A stretch of 48,499 nt of DNA from Rikenellaceae bacterium (GCA_900769885.1 CAAGIG010000019.1:1-48499), one strand, 5' to 3'; shown: positions 33,265 to 42,330, numbered from the stretch's first letter. A program made the numbers and translations. Notes: generated by a model from the sequence alone, not told the origin.

Positions 33265-33603
33265 TCAACCCCTTAGAAAGTCAATCGTTTGTACTAATTC
33301 TCTCCACACATTATCCATCTCGGAAAGTGCTTGACGACCCTTTTCCGTAATCATATAATATTTGCGGGGAGGACCTTGTGGAGACTCCTCCCAACGATAG
33401 CTCAGCAATCCCTGATTCTTCTGCCTTATCAACAAAGGATACAAAGTTCCCTCGACCACAATCATCTTTGCCTGTTTGAGCTCCGCAATGATAGATGATG
33501 CATAAGAATCCTTCTTGTTAAGGATACTCAAAATACAATATTCAAGTACCCCCTTTCTCATCTGAGCCTTTACATTATCCAAATTACTGTCAACAACTTC
33601 CAT
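33265..33603 (-). CDS. PadR family transcriptional regulator
   Basis: 112 residues: QMRKGVLEYCILSILNKKDSYASSIIAEL, VVEGTLYPLLIRQKNQGLLSYRWEESPQGPPRKYYMITEKGRQAL are the classic PadR winged-helix motifs, including the wing GPPRKYY. It lies between two PspC-domain genes, 3 bp and 16 bp from them, and is likely their autoregulated repressor. Confidence 0.95.
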   Translation of the reverse strand: MEVVDSNLDNVKAQMRKGVLEYCILSILNKKDSYASSIIAELKQAKMIVVEGTLYPLLIRQKNQGLLSYRWEESPQGPPRKYYMITEKGRQALSEMDNVWRELVQTIDFLRG

Positions 33604-33606
33604 AAC

Positions 33607-34176
33607 CTATCTCTTTTGGTGGAACATTTTCAAATTCTCTGCAGTCGCAGGAATTCCATACATCGCACATTTTTCAATAGCTGTTTTGGCTTCAGGAACC
33701 ACTACCCACAAAATCAGATAGAGCCAGAATCCAAAAGAGAAAAACAGTATCGAAATAAGCATCAGAATTCTCACTAACAGCAAATCGAGTTTGGCATAAT
33801 GAGCCAATCCTGCACACACCCCTCCAATTGAACCCTGAAGTGTATCTCGATAGAGCTTCTTGGGAGGATTATTTCCATAAATGAAGTCTTGAGGCTCACG
33901 AGATGCATAACTCTCATTCTCAGATCCGTCAGGCATTCCCAACATACCGATTACTTTGTTCACAAGGGGAAGATTGACTACCTCCTGACCATAAGATAGC
34001 GATTCTGAAAAAATCTCGGCTATACGCATTTCGATTTCATCCATAACCTCTTTTGTGGAATATCCCATTCCAGTTTTACGGCGAAAGTTCTCCAAATAGT
34101 TACTCAATTCCTGATAAGCATCTTCATCGATGACAAAACTTCTGCCGCCAATACCGACATTAATTATTTTCTTCAT
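33607..34176 (-). CDS. PspC-domain membrane protein (small)
   Basis: 189 residues from the ATG at 34176 (MKKIINVGIGGRSFVIDEDAYQELSNYLENF), three codons inside the open frame. The N-terminal region resembles that of the larger PspC protein. Residues about 110-170 are the PspC domain (KLYRDTLQGSIGGVCAGLAHYAKLD, then LILWVVVPEAKT) with one to two membrane helices. First gene of the operon with padR and the large pspC gene. Confidence 0.9.
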   Translation of the reverse strand: MKKIINVGIGGRSFVIDEDAYQELSNYLENFRRKTGMGYSTKEVMDEIEMRIAEIFSESLSYGQEVVNLPLVNKVIGMLGMPDGSENESYASREPQDFIYGNNPPKKLYRDTLQGSIGGVCAGLAHYAKLDLLLVRILMLISILFFSFGFWLYLILWVVVPEAKTAIEKCAMYGIPATAENLKMFHQKR

Positions 34177-34262
34177 ATCGTACAATTTTTAAAACCAAAT
34201 TATTTGGTACTGCAAATATATATAAATTTTAGACTACTTTGTATCACAAGGTACTGAATTTT

Positions 34263-34292
34263 AAAAAAAACTTGCCCGATTACAGGCAAGTT
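34263..34292 (-). terminator. Terminator of the sigma54-activator/lptE/secG operon
   Basis: On the minus strand AACTTGCC/GGCAAGTT with an 8-nt loop is followed by a run of eight T. It ends the transcript about 25 bp after secG. Confidence 0.88.
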
Positions 34293-34315
34293 CTCCTTTT
34301 AATCCTGCTTGAGAA

Positions 34316-34645
34316 TTAGTTTTGTGTTGAGTCAGCTTGAGGAACTACAGGGAATTCAGGTTGAGCTGCAGGAGCACCTGTTTGCTCAAGTTTCTCAAGA
34401 ACAGCACTGCTCTTTTGGGTGTGCGAAGGGATAAAAGCTGTTGCCAAAACACAAAGTGCCAAAATAACTACAGCCAATACCCAGGTAGCTTTCTCCAAGA
34501 AGTCAGCAGTTTGACGAACACCAAATGTCTGGTTTCCTGAAGCGAAATTCGCAGCAAGTCCACCACCTTTTGAGTTTTGAATCAAAACAACCAATGTCAA
34601 AAGCAAGCTTGCAATGATTATTAAAATAGAAATTGCTATGTACAT
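34316..34645 (-). CDS. secG: Preprotein translocase subunit SecG
   Basis: 109 residues with two membrane helices (about 1-22 and 52-72) joined by the conserved loop LIQNSKGGGLAANFASGNQTFGVRQTADFLEKATW. The C-terminus is a proline/glutamine-rich tail. SecG assists SecYE in protein export. It is the last gene of a four-gene leftward operon and is preceded by a 3-bp gap. Confidence 0.93.
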   Translation of the reverse strand: MYIAISILIIIASLLLTLVVLIQNSKGGGLAANFASGNQTFGVRQTADFLEKATWVLAVVILALCVLATAFIPSHTQKSSAVLEKLEQTGAPAAQPEFPVVPQADSTQN

Positions 34646-34648
34646 AAC

Positions 34649-35302
34649 TTATAAGTGTTTCTTTATTTCAGTTTTAAGGGTTGCAAAGTAAGCACTTTTT
34701 TCCGGATATAACAAAATAAGTTTGTCATAAACCTCAATTGCCCTCTCGTAAAGCTCTTGTTGAGCATAAATTCGAGCCAATGTTTCGGTATAATAGAACT
34801 CATCTGTAAACTCCGATGCAACGAATTCCTCCTTAGGAGATTGTGATTCAGGAGCGGTGAGCAGATTGAAAGAATCCATTCCATCCTTAGAGAGTCCCTC
34901 AAAGTCAGAATTTGAAAAATAGTCTCCACCGATTATATAAACTTCCTTTTTGGGCTTAGATTCAACCACGACTTCCTCTTTTTGAATATTCACCTCAGAA
35001 TCAGATGATTGAGAAAGACTTTCTCCTATTGAAAAAGAATCAAAATAGTCGAGTTCATATACAGGCTCCACATATTCCGAAGTCTCTGAGGACTCCAATG
35101 AAGAGACATAACTTTGGAGGAAAGGCTCCTTCTCGGGATAAATATAAAGATGGGTGCGTCTGAGAGCATCGTTGCGGTACTCGTCTCCCAAAGAGGACAT
35201 CTTGATAAGAAGTTCCTTACGGGCAAAGGCAAACCAAGGGTAGACTGAAAGAATTTTTTCAATCTCACCGACTGTCATATTTTTTATTCCGAGAGCCTTC
35301 AT
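34649..35302 (-). CDS. Conserved Bacteroidota protein with C-terminal TPR
   Basis: 217 residues from the ATG at 35302. A short helical N-terminus (VGEIEKILSVYPWFAFARKELLIKM) is followed by an acidic, serine-rich disordered middle (about 65-165) and a TPR-like helix pair at the end (ETLARIYAQQELYERAIEVYDKLILLYPEKSAYFATLKTEI). The function is unknown. It starts 2 bp after the lptE stop and is conserved in this neighbourhood to my knowledge, suggesting an envelope-assembly or export link. Confidence 0.75.
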   Translation of the reverse strand: MKALGIKNMTVGEIEKILSVYPWFAFARKELLIKMSSLGDEYRNDALRRTHLYIYPEKEPFLQSYVSSLESSETSEYVEPVYELDYFDSFSIGESLSQSSDSEVNIQKEEVVVESKPKKEVYIIGGDYFSNSDFEGLSKDGMDSFNLLTAPESQSPKEEFVASEFTDEFYYTETLARIYAQQELYERAIEVYDKLILLYPEKSAYFATLKTEIKKHL

Positions 35303-35304
35303 AA

Positions 35305-35811
35305 TTACCAATTTGCAACTGTAGCATTAAAGATATCCTCAACCAACATCTCGATAATCTCCTCACACAAAGAGTCCTGCACTGCATCGAGCATTTGAGT
35401 CGAATCATAGTCAGCATAAGCGGAGAAAGACTTTTCAAAATCCTCCTCAGGATGCAGTTTGTTGGTAAAATATATCTTTACTGTTATAGTCAAACGGTTC
35501 TGGGCTGCCACCTCATCGGAAGTAATGGCAACCGGTTTGGTATCATATCCGGTAATCTCCCCCGAAACATTCAGGTCCCCATTTTCAGGCAACATTTCCA
35601 AAGAGGTCAATTGAAGATATTTGTCAATAAGGGCATCCGTCAAAGAGGAACTCAGAGAGGGATTCACCAGCAAAGCCTTGTATTCAAAATACTCTACCGC
35701 ACAAGTTTTGACATCGGGCTGAATAGATGTTCCCGAGAATGAATAGATACCGCATCCCCCTACAAGAAAGGGGAACAATACCATTATTATATATATAGCT
35801 GCTCTTTTCAT
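35305..35811 (-). CDS. lptE: LptE-like LPS assembly lipoprotein
   Basis: 168 residues. The signal peptide ends at a lipobox, FLVGGC, with Cys20 as lipidation site. The mature start CGIYSFSGTSI and the region SLSSSLTDALIDKYLQLTSLEM, GEITGYDTKPVAI and RLTITVKIYFTNKL match Bacteroidota LptE-type proteins, which plug LptD in the outer membrane. It overlaps the preceding sigma54-activator gene by 4 bp (ATGA). Confidence 0.86.
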   Translation of the reverse strand: MKRAAIYIIMVLFPFLVGGCGIYSFSGTSIQPDVKTCAVEYFEYKALLVNPSLSSSLTDALIDKYLQLTSLEMLPENGDLNVSGEITGYDTKPVAITSDEVAAQNRLTITVKIYFTNKLHPEEDFEKSFSAYADYDSTQMLDAVQDSLCEEIIEMLVEDIFNATVANW

Positions 35812-37046
35812 TTCTTCGATTGTTGCTTCATTTCTTTAATTTTCCGGTAGAGAGTCCTTTCTGAAATACCAAGTTCTTCAGCTGCCGCCTTACGTTTCCC
35901 TTCGTGTTTCTCCAAAGCTTTGCGAATCAAATCCTCATTCACATCGTGAATTGTACGCGGGGTAACCTCTATTACCTCTGTAACTTCATCATCTTCTTCG
36001 CTCTGATCCTTTTCCTGTGGCGCAGGCGAAGAGACCACATAAGGAAAATCGAGTATTTCTGAAGCCTTTACCGGCAACTGCGCAGGGGCAGAAGGATAAG
36101 AAGGAATCTCATCTCCTATAATTATTGAACGCAAATGCTCAACCTCGCTCTTAAGCTGATCGACCTCCCCTCTCAAAGAGAAAAGCATTTTGAACAAAAT
36201 CTCCTTATCTGAGATAGAAGCATCAAAACCCGAATCTGCATATTTCATCGGAAGGGTTGTGGGACCGTCACTGGGGAGATACTTGACAATAGCCTCAGGA
36301 GAAATGTGTCTGTCCCTCTCCAGAATCGAAATCTGCTCAGTGACATTTTTCAACTGTCTGACATTTCCCGGCCAACGGTATGCTTCCAATATCGATACTG
36401 CATCAGGATCAAGTTTTACCGCCGGAATTCTGTTCAAATCGGCAAAATCGAGGGCAAACTTTCTGAATAGCAGATGTATATCACCCTTTCTTTCCCTCAA
36501 AGGGGGTATATAGATGGGAACTGCATTCAAACGGTAATACAAATCCTCACGGAACTTACCTGCCGAAATGGCGTGCTGGAAATTGACATTTGATGCAGCA
36601 ATTACCCTAACATTGGTTTTCTGAATTTTGGAAGATCCTACACGGATAAATTCACCACTTTCAAGGACCCTCAACAGACGAACCTGAGTCGAAAGAGGGA
36701 GTTCACCCACCTCGTCGAGAAAAATTGTACCCCCATCTGCCACCTCAAAATACCCTTTGCGGGACTCATTGGCACCTGTAAATGAACCCTTCTCGTGTCC
36801 AAACAACTCCGACTCGATGGTACCTTCAGGGATAGCCCCGCAATTTATCGCAATATATGCGTTATGCTTCCTGGGGCTATATGCGTGAATTATCTTGGGA
36901 ATGACCTCTTTTCCAACCCCGCTCTCCCCTGTTATCAGAACAGAAAGATTTGTGCCCGATATTTGCAGTGCAGTATTCAGGGCATTATTTAGTTTTGGGT
37001 CATCTCCAATGATTCCGAATCTATTTTTTACCTCACGTAGTTCCAT
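35808..37046 (-). CDS. Sigma54-dependent transcriptional activator without receiver domain
   Basis: 412 residues. An AAA+ domain starts almost at the N-terminus: Walker A ITGESGVGKE, the sigma54-contact loop GSFTGANE (a GAFTGA variant), Walker B GGTIFLDEVGEL, and RVIAASNVNF and REDLYYRLNAVPIYIPPLRER. A proline-rich linker and a Fis-type HTH (GKRKAAAEELGISERTLYRKI) close the protein. No regulatory N-terminal domain exists, so control must come from expression or a partner. It heads the operon with lptE, TPR gene and secG. Its -7 element lies so close that the mRNA may be leaderless. Confidence 0.94.
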   Translation of the reverse strand: MELREVKNRFGIIGDDPKLNNALNTALQISGTNLSVLITGESGVGKEVIPKIIHAYSPRKHNAYIAINCGAIPEGTIESELFGHEKGSFTGANESRKGYFEVADGGTIFLDEVGELPLSTQVRLLRVLESGEFIRVGSSKIQKTNVRVIAASNVNFQHAISAGKFREDLYYRLNAVPIYIPPLRERKGDIHLLFRKFALDFADLNRIPAVKLDPDAVSILEAYRWPGNVRQLKNVTEQISILERDRHISPEAIVKYLPSDGPTTLPMKYADSGFDASISDKEILFKMLFSLRGEVDQLKSEVEHLRSIIIGDEIPSYPSAPAQLPVKASEILDFPYVVSSPAPQEKDQSEEDDEVTEVIEVTPRTIHDVNEDLIRKALEKHEGKRKAAAEELGISERTLYRKIKEMKQQSKK

Positions 37047-37053
37047 ATCTTTG

Positions 37054-37086
37054 CAAAGTTATCAATTTTTTACAAGTAATATCAAA
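37054..37086 (-). promoter_or_regulatory. Promoter of the sigma54-activator operon
   Basis: On the minus strand TTTG (37086-37083), a 21-bp spacer and TAACTTTG (37061-37054). The expected start of transcription is at or next to the ATG at 37046. Confidence 0.55.
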
Positions 37087-37093
37087 ATATTCT

Positions 37094-37101
37094 TATATTT
37101 G
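37094..37101 (+). promoter_or_regulatory. -7 element of the major lipoprotein gene
   Basis: TATATTTG, 57 bp before the start codon; leaves a leader of about 50 nt containing GAAGAAAAA just before the ATG. Confidence 0.5.
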
Positions 37102-37157
37102 CGAGTACATTGAAAAAAACTGACAATTAACAAACTAATTTAATAATTGAAGAAAAA

Positions 37158-38813
37158 ATGAAAAAATTAATCAACGTTTTAATGATTGCCATGGTTGGTA
37201 TTTTCTTCCAATCTTGCGGTAATCCCAAGAAAATGGCTCAACGTGCAGACGAAGTTTCTGTAAACTGCACTCCACAAGTTCTTGAAGTTGTTGCTAACAA
37301 AATCAAAACTGACGTAGCTGTTACATTCCCTGCAGATTTCTTCCACCCAAAAGCTATCGTTGAAGTTATCCCTGCAATCGTTTACAATGGCGGAGAATCA
37401 ACTCTTGCTCCTATTATGCTTCAAGGTGAAGACATCACAGAGAACTATATGACCATCCCTGAGGCTGGTACTACAGTTAACAAAACTCTTGAATTCGAAT
37501 ACGTTCCCGGTATGGAAAATTCTCACTTGGAATTGAGAATGACCGTTATCTACAAAGAAGACAGAGTTCCTTTCGTAGAACCTTACAAACTTGCTGACGG
37601 TGCTAACACCACTTATATGCTTGTTAAACAAAACGGTACTTTGGCTTATGCTCCAGATGCATACCAAGCTGTTATTCCTGAACAAAACGAAGCTCAAATC
37701 CTTTATTTGATCAACAGCTCAAACGTTCGTTCATCTCAACTTAAGAGCGATGAAATCAAAGCTTTCCAAGAATTCCTTGTAAACATCAAAGCTGACGAAC
37801 GCAGACAAATCGTTAACACCGAAATCGTAGCTTACGCTTCACCAGACGGAAAAGAAGACTTCAACGCTTCACTTTCTGAAAAACGTGCTAAATCTGCTAC
37901 CGAAGCTTTCAACAAAAAAATCAACAACAAAAAAGTTGCTGTTGATACTAAAGTTGACGCAAGAAACGTAGAAGAAGACTGGCAAGGTTTCAGCGAATTA
38001 GTTTCTAACTCAAACATCGAAGATAAAGAACTTATCCTTCGCGTTCTTCAAATGTACAGCGATCCTGCAGTTCGTGAAAAAGAGATCAAGAATATGTCTC
38101 AAGTTTACACAACTCTTAAGAAAGACATCCTTCCTGAACTTCGTCGTGCAAGATTTATCGCTAACATCGAGTTCACCAACTACACCAACGAAGAACTTGT
38201 TGCTCTAGTTAACGACAACATCGAAATTCTTGACGAAGAAGCATTGCTTCGCGCTGCTACCCTTCTTAAAGAAAACGATGCTAAACTTACCATCTACAAC
38301 AAAGCAATCGAGAAATTCAACAGCGACAGAGCTATCATCAACAAAGCAGTTGTTCTTCTTAATATGAACAACATCGCTGAAGCTACTTCAGTTCTTGCTC
38401 AAACTGCTGACAAAAACTGCCCTTACTACCAAAATACTCTTGGTGTAATCGTTCTTCGCAATGGTGACCTTGCAAAAGCTGAAGCTGCTTTCGCAAAAGC
38501 TAACATCGACGCTGCTAAAGCAAACCTTGGTGTTGTTAACATCCTTAAAGGTGAATACCAAGCTGCTCTTAATATGCTAAAAGGTACCAAATCTTTCAAC
38601 GAAGCTCTTGCTAACATCCTAACCAACAACTTGGATGCAGCTTCAAACATCTTGAAAGATGCTAAATGCCCTTGCAAAAACTACCTTAAAGCTATCATCG
38701 CTGCTCGTCAAGGTAAAGTTGAAGAAGCTAGAGCTGCTCTAGAAGTTGCTAAAGCTGACGAAAAACTTGCTGCACGCGCTGAAAACGATATCGAATTTGC
38801 AAAAGTTCGCTAA
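37158..38813 (+). CDS. Predicted abundant lipoprotein with OmpA-like and TPR-like parts
   Basis: 551 residues. The signal peptide ends at a lipobox (GIFFQSC, Cys20). Residues about 30-180 are beta-rich; about 180-260 contains an OmpA-C-like stretch (VAYASPDGKEDFNASLSEKRA); residues about 330-551 are helical repeats of TPR type (DAKLTIYNKAIEKFNSDRAIINKAVVLLNMNNIAEA...). Codon use is strongly biased to CTT, GCT, AAC and ATC, unlike its neighbours, which suggests very high expression. It has its own promoter and terminator. Similar lipoproteins occur in Bacteroidales; a role in envelope or peptidoglycan anchoring is plausible but unproven. Confidence 0.75.
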   Translation: MKKLINVLMIAMVGIFFQSCGNPKKMAQRADEVSVNCTPQVLEVVANKIKTDVAVTFPADFFHPKAIVEVIPAIVYNGGESTLAPIMLQGEDITENYMTIPEAGTTVNKTLEFEYVPGMENSHLELRMTVIYKEDRVPFVEPYKLADGANTTYMLVKQNGTLAYAPDAYQAVIPEQNEAQILYLINSSNVRSSQLKSDEIKAFQEFLVNIKADERRQIVNTEIVAYASPDGKEDFNASLSEKRAKSATEAFNKKINNKKVAVDTKVDARNVEEDWQGFSELVSNSNIEDKELILRVLQMYSDPAVREKEIKNMSQVYTTLKKDILPELRRARFIANIEFTNYTNEELVALVNDNIEILDEEALLRAATLLKENDAKLTIYNKAIEKFNSDRAIINKAVVLLNMNNIAEATSVLAQTADKNCPYYQNTLGVIVLRNGDLAKAEAAFAKANIDAAKANLGVVNILKGEYQAALNMLKGTKSFNEALANILTNNLDAASNILKDAKCPCKNYLKAIIAARQGKVEEARAALEVAKADEKLAARAENDIEFAKVR

Positions 38814-38837
38814 TCAATAATATAGCATAAAATTCAG

Positions 38838-38871
38838 AAGCCGGGTCAATTCACTTTGATCCGGCTTTTTT
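38838..38871 (+). terminator. Terminator of the major lipoprotein gene
   Basis: AAGCCGGGTCA / TGATCCGGCTT stem (one mismatch) followed by T6. Confidence 0.88.
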
Positions 38872-38893
38872 CATCTGCTGCAATCGCACATTG

Positions 38894-38928
38894 CACAAAA
38901 AAGGCGTCACCTTCATTGGTAACGCCTT
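38894..38928 (-). terminator. Terminator of lepA
   Basis: AAGGCGT-ACC / GGT-ACGCCTT stem at 38901-38928, followed on the minus strand by TTTTTTGTG. Confidence 0.85.
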
Positions 38929-38951
38929 CAAAGATATTCCTGAGAAAAGGT

Positions 38952-40739
38952 TTAGTCGAGTTTCAATACCGCCATAAATGCAGATTGTGGAACCTCCACG
39001 TTTCCTACCTGGCGCATACGCTTTTTACCTTTCTTCTGCTTTTCAAGCAATTTTCTCTTACGTGAAATATCACCACCATAACATTTTGCAAGGACATCCT
39101 TACGAACCGCCTTCACAGTCTCACGGGCAATAATCTTCGCTCCGATAGCAGCCTGAATGGCAATTTCAAATTGTTGGCGGGGAATCAAATCTTTCAGTTT
39201 CTCACACATTCTGCGACCGAAATCGTATGCCTTATCCCTATGAATCAACGAAGACAATGCATCGACCTGTTCACCATTGAGAAGAATATCGAGTTTTACG
39301 AGCTCCGCTCTCTGATATCCAATCAAGTGGTAGTCAAATGAAGCATAACCCCTTGAGATAGATTTCAATTTATCATAAAAGTCAAAAACAATCTCGGCAA
39401 GAGGCATATCATAATTGAGTTCCACGCGGTCCGCTGTTAAGAAATGTTGTCCTTTCAACACACCACGTTTTTCCAGACAAAGTTTCATAATTTGTCCAAA
39501 ATACTCACTCTTTGAAATGATTTGAGCCCTGATATATGGTTCTTCAATATAATCAATTGTAGTTTGGACAGGCAATCCCGAAGGGTTGTGAACATCCACC
39601 ACCTCACCTTGTGTAGTATATACCTTATAAGATACGTTGGGTACGGTGGTAATCACATCCATATCGAACTCCCTGTAAAGACGCTCCTGCATAATTTCCA
39701 AATGCAAAAGTCCCAAGAAACCGCATCTGAAACCGAATCCCAAAGCCAAAGATGACTCAGGTTCAAAGACAAGTGAAGCGTCGTTCAGTTTGAGTTTTTC
39801 CAATGACGCACGAAGGTCTTCATACTCATCTGTTTCCACAGGATAAACTCCGGCAAAAAGCATAGGTTTGACCTCTTCAAAACCGGCAATTGACTCTGAA
39901 CAAGGATTTTCCACGTGAGTGATGGTATCCCCCACTTTTACCTCAACCGCAGATTTGATACCTGAGATAATATATCCCACATCTCCGGTGGAAACTTCAT
40001 CCTTTGGACACATTCCGAGTCTGAGTGAGCCGATTTCGTCTGCCTCATACTCTCTTCCTGTATTGAAAAATTTTACTTTATCCCCTTTTCTGAGAGAGCC
40101 GTTCAACACTTTGAAATAAGCAATGATTCCTCTGAACGGATTGAACACAGAATCGAAAATCAATGCTTGCAGAGGAGCCTGAGGGTCTCCCTGAGGAGCT
40201 GGGAATTTTTCAATAATTGCATTGAGAATTGCCTCAATACCCTGACCTGTTTTTGCACTAGCCAACAGAATATCCTCCTGTTTGCATCCGATAAGATCGA
40301 TAATCTGATCGCTGACAACATCGACCATTGCGGCATCCATATCGATTTTGTTCAGTACAGGTATTATCTCCAAGTCGTTATTGATAGCCAGATAAAGGTT
40401 TGAAATTGTCTGAGCCTGAATACCTTGAGAAGCATCTACAACCAGCAGAGCTCCCTCACAAGAGGCTATTGCACGGGAAACCTCATAAGAAAAGTCCACG
40501 TGACCCGGGGTGTCAATCAAGTTCAATACATAGTCTTCACCTTTATAGTTATACACCATCTGAATGGCGTGGCTTTTAATGGTGATACCTTTCTCCTTCT
40601 CCAGATCCATCGAATCGAGAACCTGGTTTTCCATCTCCCTTTCGCTCAAAGTCTTTGTAAATTCCAACAATCTGTCGGCCAAAGTACTTTTGCCGTGGTC
40701 AATATGGGCGATTATACAGAAATTGCGAATATTTTTCAT
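38952..40739 (-). CDS. lepA: Elongation factor 4 (LepA GTPase)
   Basis: 595 residues from MKNIRNFCIIAHIDHGKST; MQMKN two codons upstream (40745) is an equal alternative. G1 AHIDHGKST, switch I KEKGITIKS, G3 DTPGHVDF and G4 NKIDM are all intact, as is the LepA-specific C-terminal domain (AKCYGGDISRKRKLLEKQKKGKKRMRQVG). It acts on elongating or initiating ribosomes at the membrane. The intact DTPGH contrasts with the EF-G2 paralog at the right end of the window. Confidence 0.96.
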   Translation of the reverse strand: MKNIRNFCIIAHIDHGKSTLADRLLEFTKTLSEREMENQVLDSMDLEKEKGITIKSHAIQMVYNYKGEDYVLNLIDTPGHVDFSYEVSRAIASCEGALLVVDASQGIQAQTISNLYLAINNDLEIIPVLNKIDMDAAMVDVVSDQIIDLIGCKQEDILLASAKTGQGIEAILNAIIEKFPAPQGDPQAPLQALIFDSVFNPFRGIIAYFKVLNGSLRKGDKVKFFNTGREYEADEIGSLRLGMCPKDEVSTGDVGYIISGIKSAVEVKVGDTITHVENPCSESIAGFEEVKPMLFAGVYPVETDEYEDLRASLEKLKLNDASLVFEPESSLALGFGFRCGFLGLLHLEIMQERLYREFDMDVITTVPNVSYKVYTTQGEVVDVHNPSGLPVQTTIDYIEEPYIRAQIISKSEYFGQIMKLCLEKRGVLKGQHFLTADRVELNYDMPLAEIVFDFYDKLKSISRGYASFDYHLIGYQRAELVKLDILLNGEQVDALSSLIHRDKAYDFGRRMCEKLKDLIPRQQFEIAIQAAIGAKIIARETVKAVRKDVLAKCYGGDISRKRKLLEKQKKGKKRMRQVGNVEVPQSAFMAVLKLD

Positions 40740-40758
40740 TTGCATCATAAATATTCGG

Positions 40759-40789
40759 CAAAGATACATTTCTTTTGATTTTCTTCAAA
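40759..40789 (-). promoter_or_regulatory. Promoter of lepA
   Basis: On the minus strand TTTG (40789-40786), a 19-bp spacer and TATCTTTG (40766-40759). It overlaps the divergent promoter of the transketolase operon, so the two may compete. Confidence 0.65.
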
Positions 40790-40804
40790 TTCATAGTATA
40801 TTAG
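40774..40804 (+). promoter_or_regulatory. Promoter of the transketolase operon
   Basis: TTTG (40774-40777), a 19-bp spacer and TATATTAG (40797-40804, one mismatch to the -7 consensus). It interleaves with the divergent lepA promoter. Confidence 0.5.
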
Positions 40805-40827
40805 CACGATATAAACTTTTAAGCATT

Positions 40828-41679
40828 ATGACCAATATAGAAACTCTAACATCAGTTGCATCCCAAGTAAGAAGGGATATAATCCGTATGGTATCTCAAG
40901 CAGGCTCAGGCCACCCTGGTGGATCTATGAGTAGTGCCGATTTTGTTACAGCTCTTTTCTTTGATGTAATGAAACACTCTCCTGAGAATTGGAGCCGTGA
41001 CGGAAAAGGAAACGATATGTTCTTCCTTTCAATAGGTCACGTTTCACCTCTGTTCTACAGTGTTTTGAGCCGTAGCGGTTATTTCCCAATTGATGAAATG
41101 GCACAATTCAGACACTATGGTTCACGCCTTCAAGGTCACCCTTGCACAGAAAAAGGACTTCCCGGAGTTTATATGCCTTCAGGCTCCCTTGGACAAGGTC
41201 TTTCTGTTGCCTGCGGCGCAGCATTGGGCAAAAAACTTGAAAAAGATGACAGATACGTTTATGTTTTGCTAGGTGACGGAGAGAGTGAAGAAGGACAAAT
41301 CTGGGAAGCAGCAATGTTCGCAGCTCATCATAAAATCGACAATCTTATCGCAATCACAGACTGGAACGGACAACAAATTGACGGTCAGGTGGAATCGGTA
41401 ATGGGACTTGGCGATTTGAAAGCAAAATGGGAAGCTTTCGGATGGAGCGTACTCGTAGCCGACGGTCACGATATGGCAGAAATTTTGAATACATACAAAG
41501 AAGCCCACAAGTTGGCCGGCAATGGCAAACCTGTTATGATTCTTTTCCGTACAGATATGGGACACGGTGTTGATTTTATGTCAGGCACCCACAAATGGCA
41601 CGGCAAAGCACCCTCTGCAGAACAGGCAGAACAGGCTCTTGCTCAATTGAAGGAAACCTTGGGTGACTTTAAAATGTAA
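40828..41679 (+). CDS. Transketolase, N-terminal subunit
   Basis: 283 residues from ATG 40828; the frame is open far upstream but that part overlaps lepA and its promoter. It contains the thiamine-diphosphate-binding half: AGSGHPGGSMSSADFVTALFFDVM, GHVSPLFYSVL, LPGVYMPSGSLGQGLSVACGAALG and the TPP motif GDGESEEGQIWEAAMFAAHHKIDNLIAI. The C-terminal half is encoded separately at 42971-43930 in the same direction, after two envelope genes. It exchanges two-carbon units in the pentose phosphate pathway. Confidence 0.95.
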   Translation: MTNIETLTSVASQVRRDIIRMVSQAGSGHPGGSMSSADFVTALFFDVMKHSPENWSRDGKGNDMFFLSIGHVSPLFYSVLSRSGYFPIDEMAQFRHYGSRLQGHPCTEKGLPGVYMPSGSLGQGLSVACGAALGKKLEKDDRYVYVLLGDGESEEGQIWEAAMFAAHHKIDNLIAITDWNGQQIDGQVESVMGLGDLKAKWEAFGWSVLVADGHDMAEILNTYKEAHKLAGNGKPVMILFRTDMGHGVDFMSGTHKWHGKAPSAEQAEQALAQLKETLGDFKM

Positions 41680-41688
41680 TTTATAAAT

Positions 41689-42309
41689 ATGAATAAAATC
41701 GTTAAATTTTTACTATTGTCATTATCAGCCGTTCTGTTTTTACAGAGCTGCTCCTTGTATAATGATGATTCGGAAACGATTCTGCAAAATGTCTCTATTG
41801 CACAGAAATCCCCAATAGCCGATTTCTCGCAATACCACACTTACGCTATCACCGATTCAATCCTTTATATAAGTGACAACGAAAAACACAGAACTGACAA
41901 TGTGTTTGTTCAGAATATATTAAGCGGTATCTCATCCAATATGGATAGATTGGGATACAGCAAAGTGGAGAGCTCGCAACCTTCCGATTTGCTTATCGAC
42001 GTTTCGTATCTTCTGACCGCAACCACTATTTACTACGACCCTTATTACTACTGGGGTTGGGACTACTGGTGGTGGTGGGACGGTTACTACCCTTACTATC
42101 CCTACTACCCTTACCCTATGCCTATAGAGTATACCTCTTATTATACAGGAAATGTGATTATCGCTATTGTCGATATGACCAATCCCGATAAGAGTTTCCC
42201 TATTGTATGGCACGGCGTAGTAAGAAGTCTCATTAGCGGAAGCAACTCTGTTGAGGATATCAACAATGCTATAGATGAATGCTTTACAATATTACCTCCT
42301 AAAAATTAA
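41689..42309 (+). CDS. DUF4136-type lipoprotein with Tyr/Trp-rich tract
   Basis: 206 residues. The signal peptide ends at LFLQSC (lipidated Cys21). The N- and C-terminal parts fit DUF4136 (ADFSQYHTYAI, IVDMTNPDKSFPIVWHGVVRS). Between residues 115 and 143 it has an extreme aromatic run: 13 Tyr and 6 Trp in 29 residues, mixed with Pro, Gly and Asp. It probably faces the outer-membrane periplasmic side or the surface. It lies 9 bp after the transketolase N-terminal gene and 21 bp before the barrel gene. Function unknown. Confidence 0.82.
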   Translation: MNKIVKFLLLSLSAVLFLQSCSLYNDDSETILQNVSIAQKSPIADFSQYHTYAITDSILYISDNEKHRTDNVFVQNILSGISSNMDRLGYSKVESSQPSDLLIDVSYLLTATTIYYDPYYYWGWDYWWWWDGYYPYYPYYPYPMPIEYTSYYTGNVIIAIVDMTNPDKSFPIVWHGVVRSLISGSNSVEDINNAIDECFTILPPKN

Positions 42310-42330
42310 CCGTTTAAACAGTTTCTGATT

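Noticed and set aside
40564..40827. Upstream extension of the transketolase N-terminal subunit
   Set aside because: It overlaps lepA and both promoters; the family begins near MTNIETLTSVASQVRRD.
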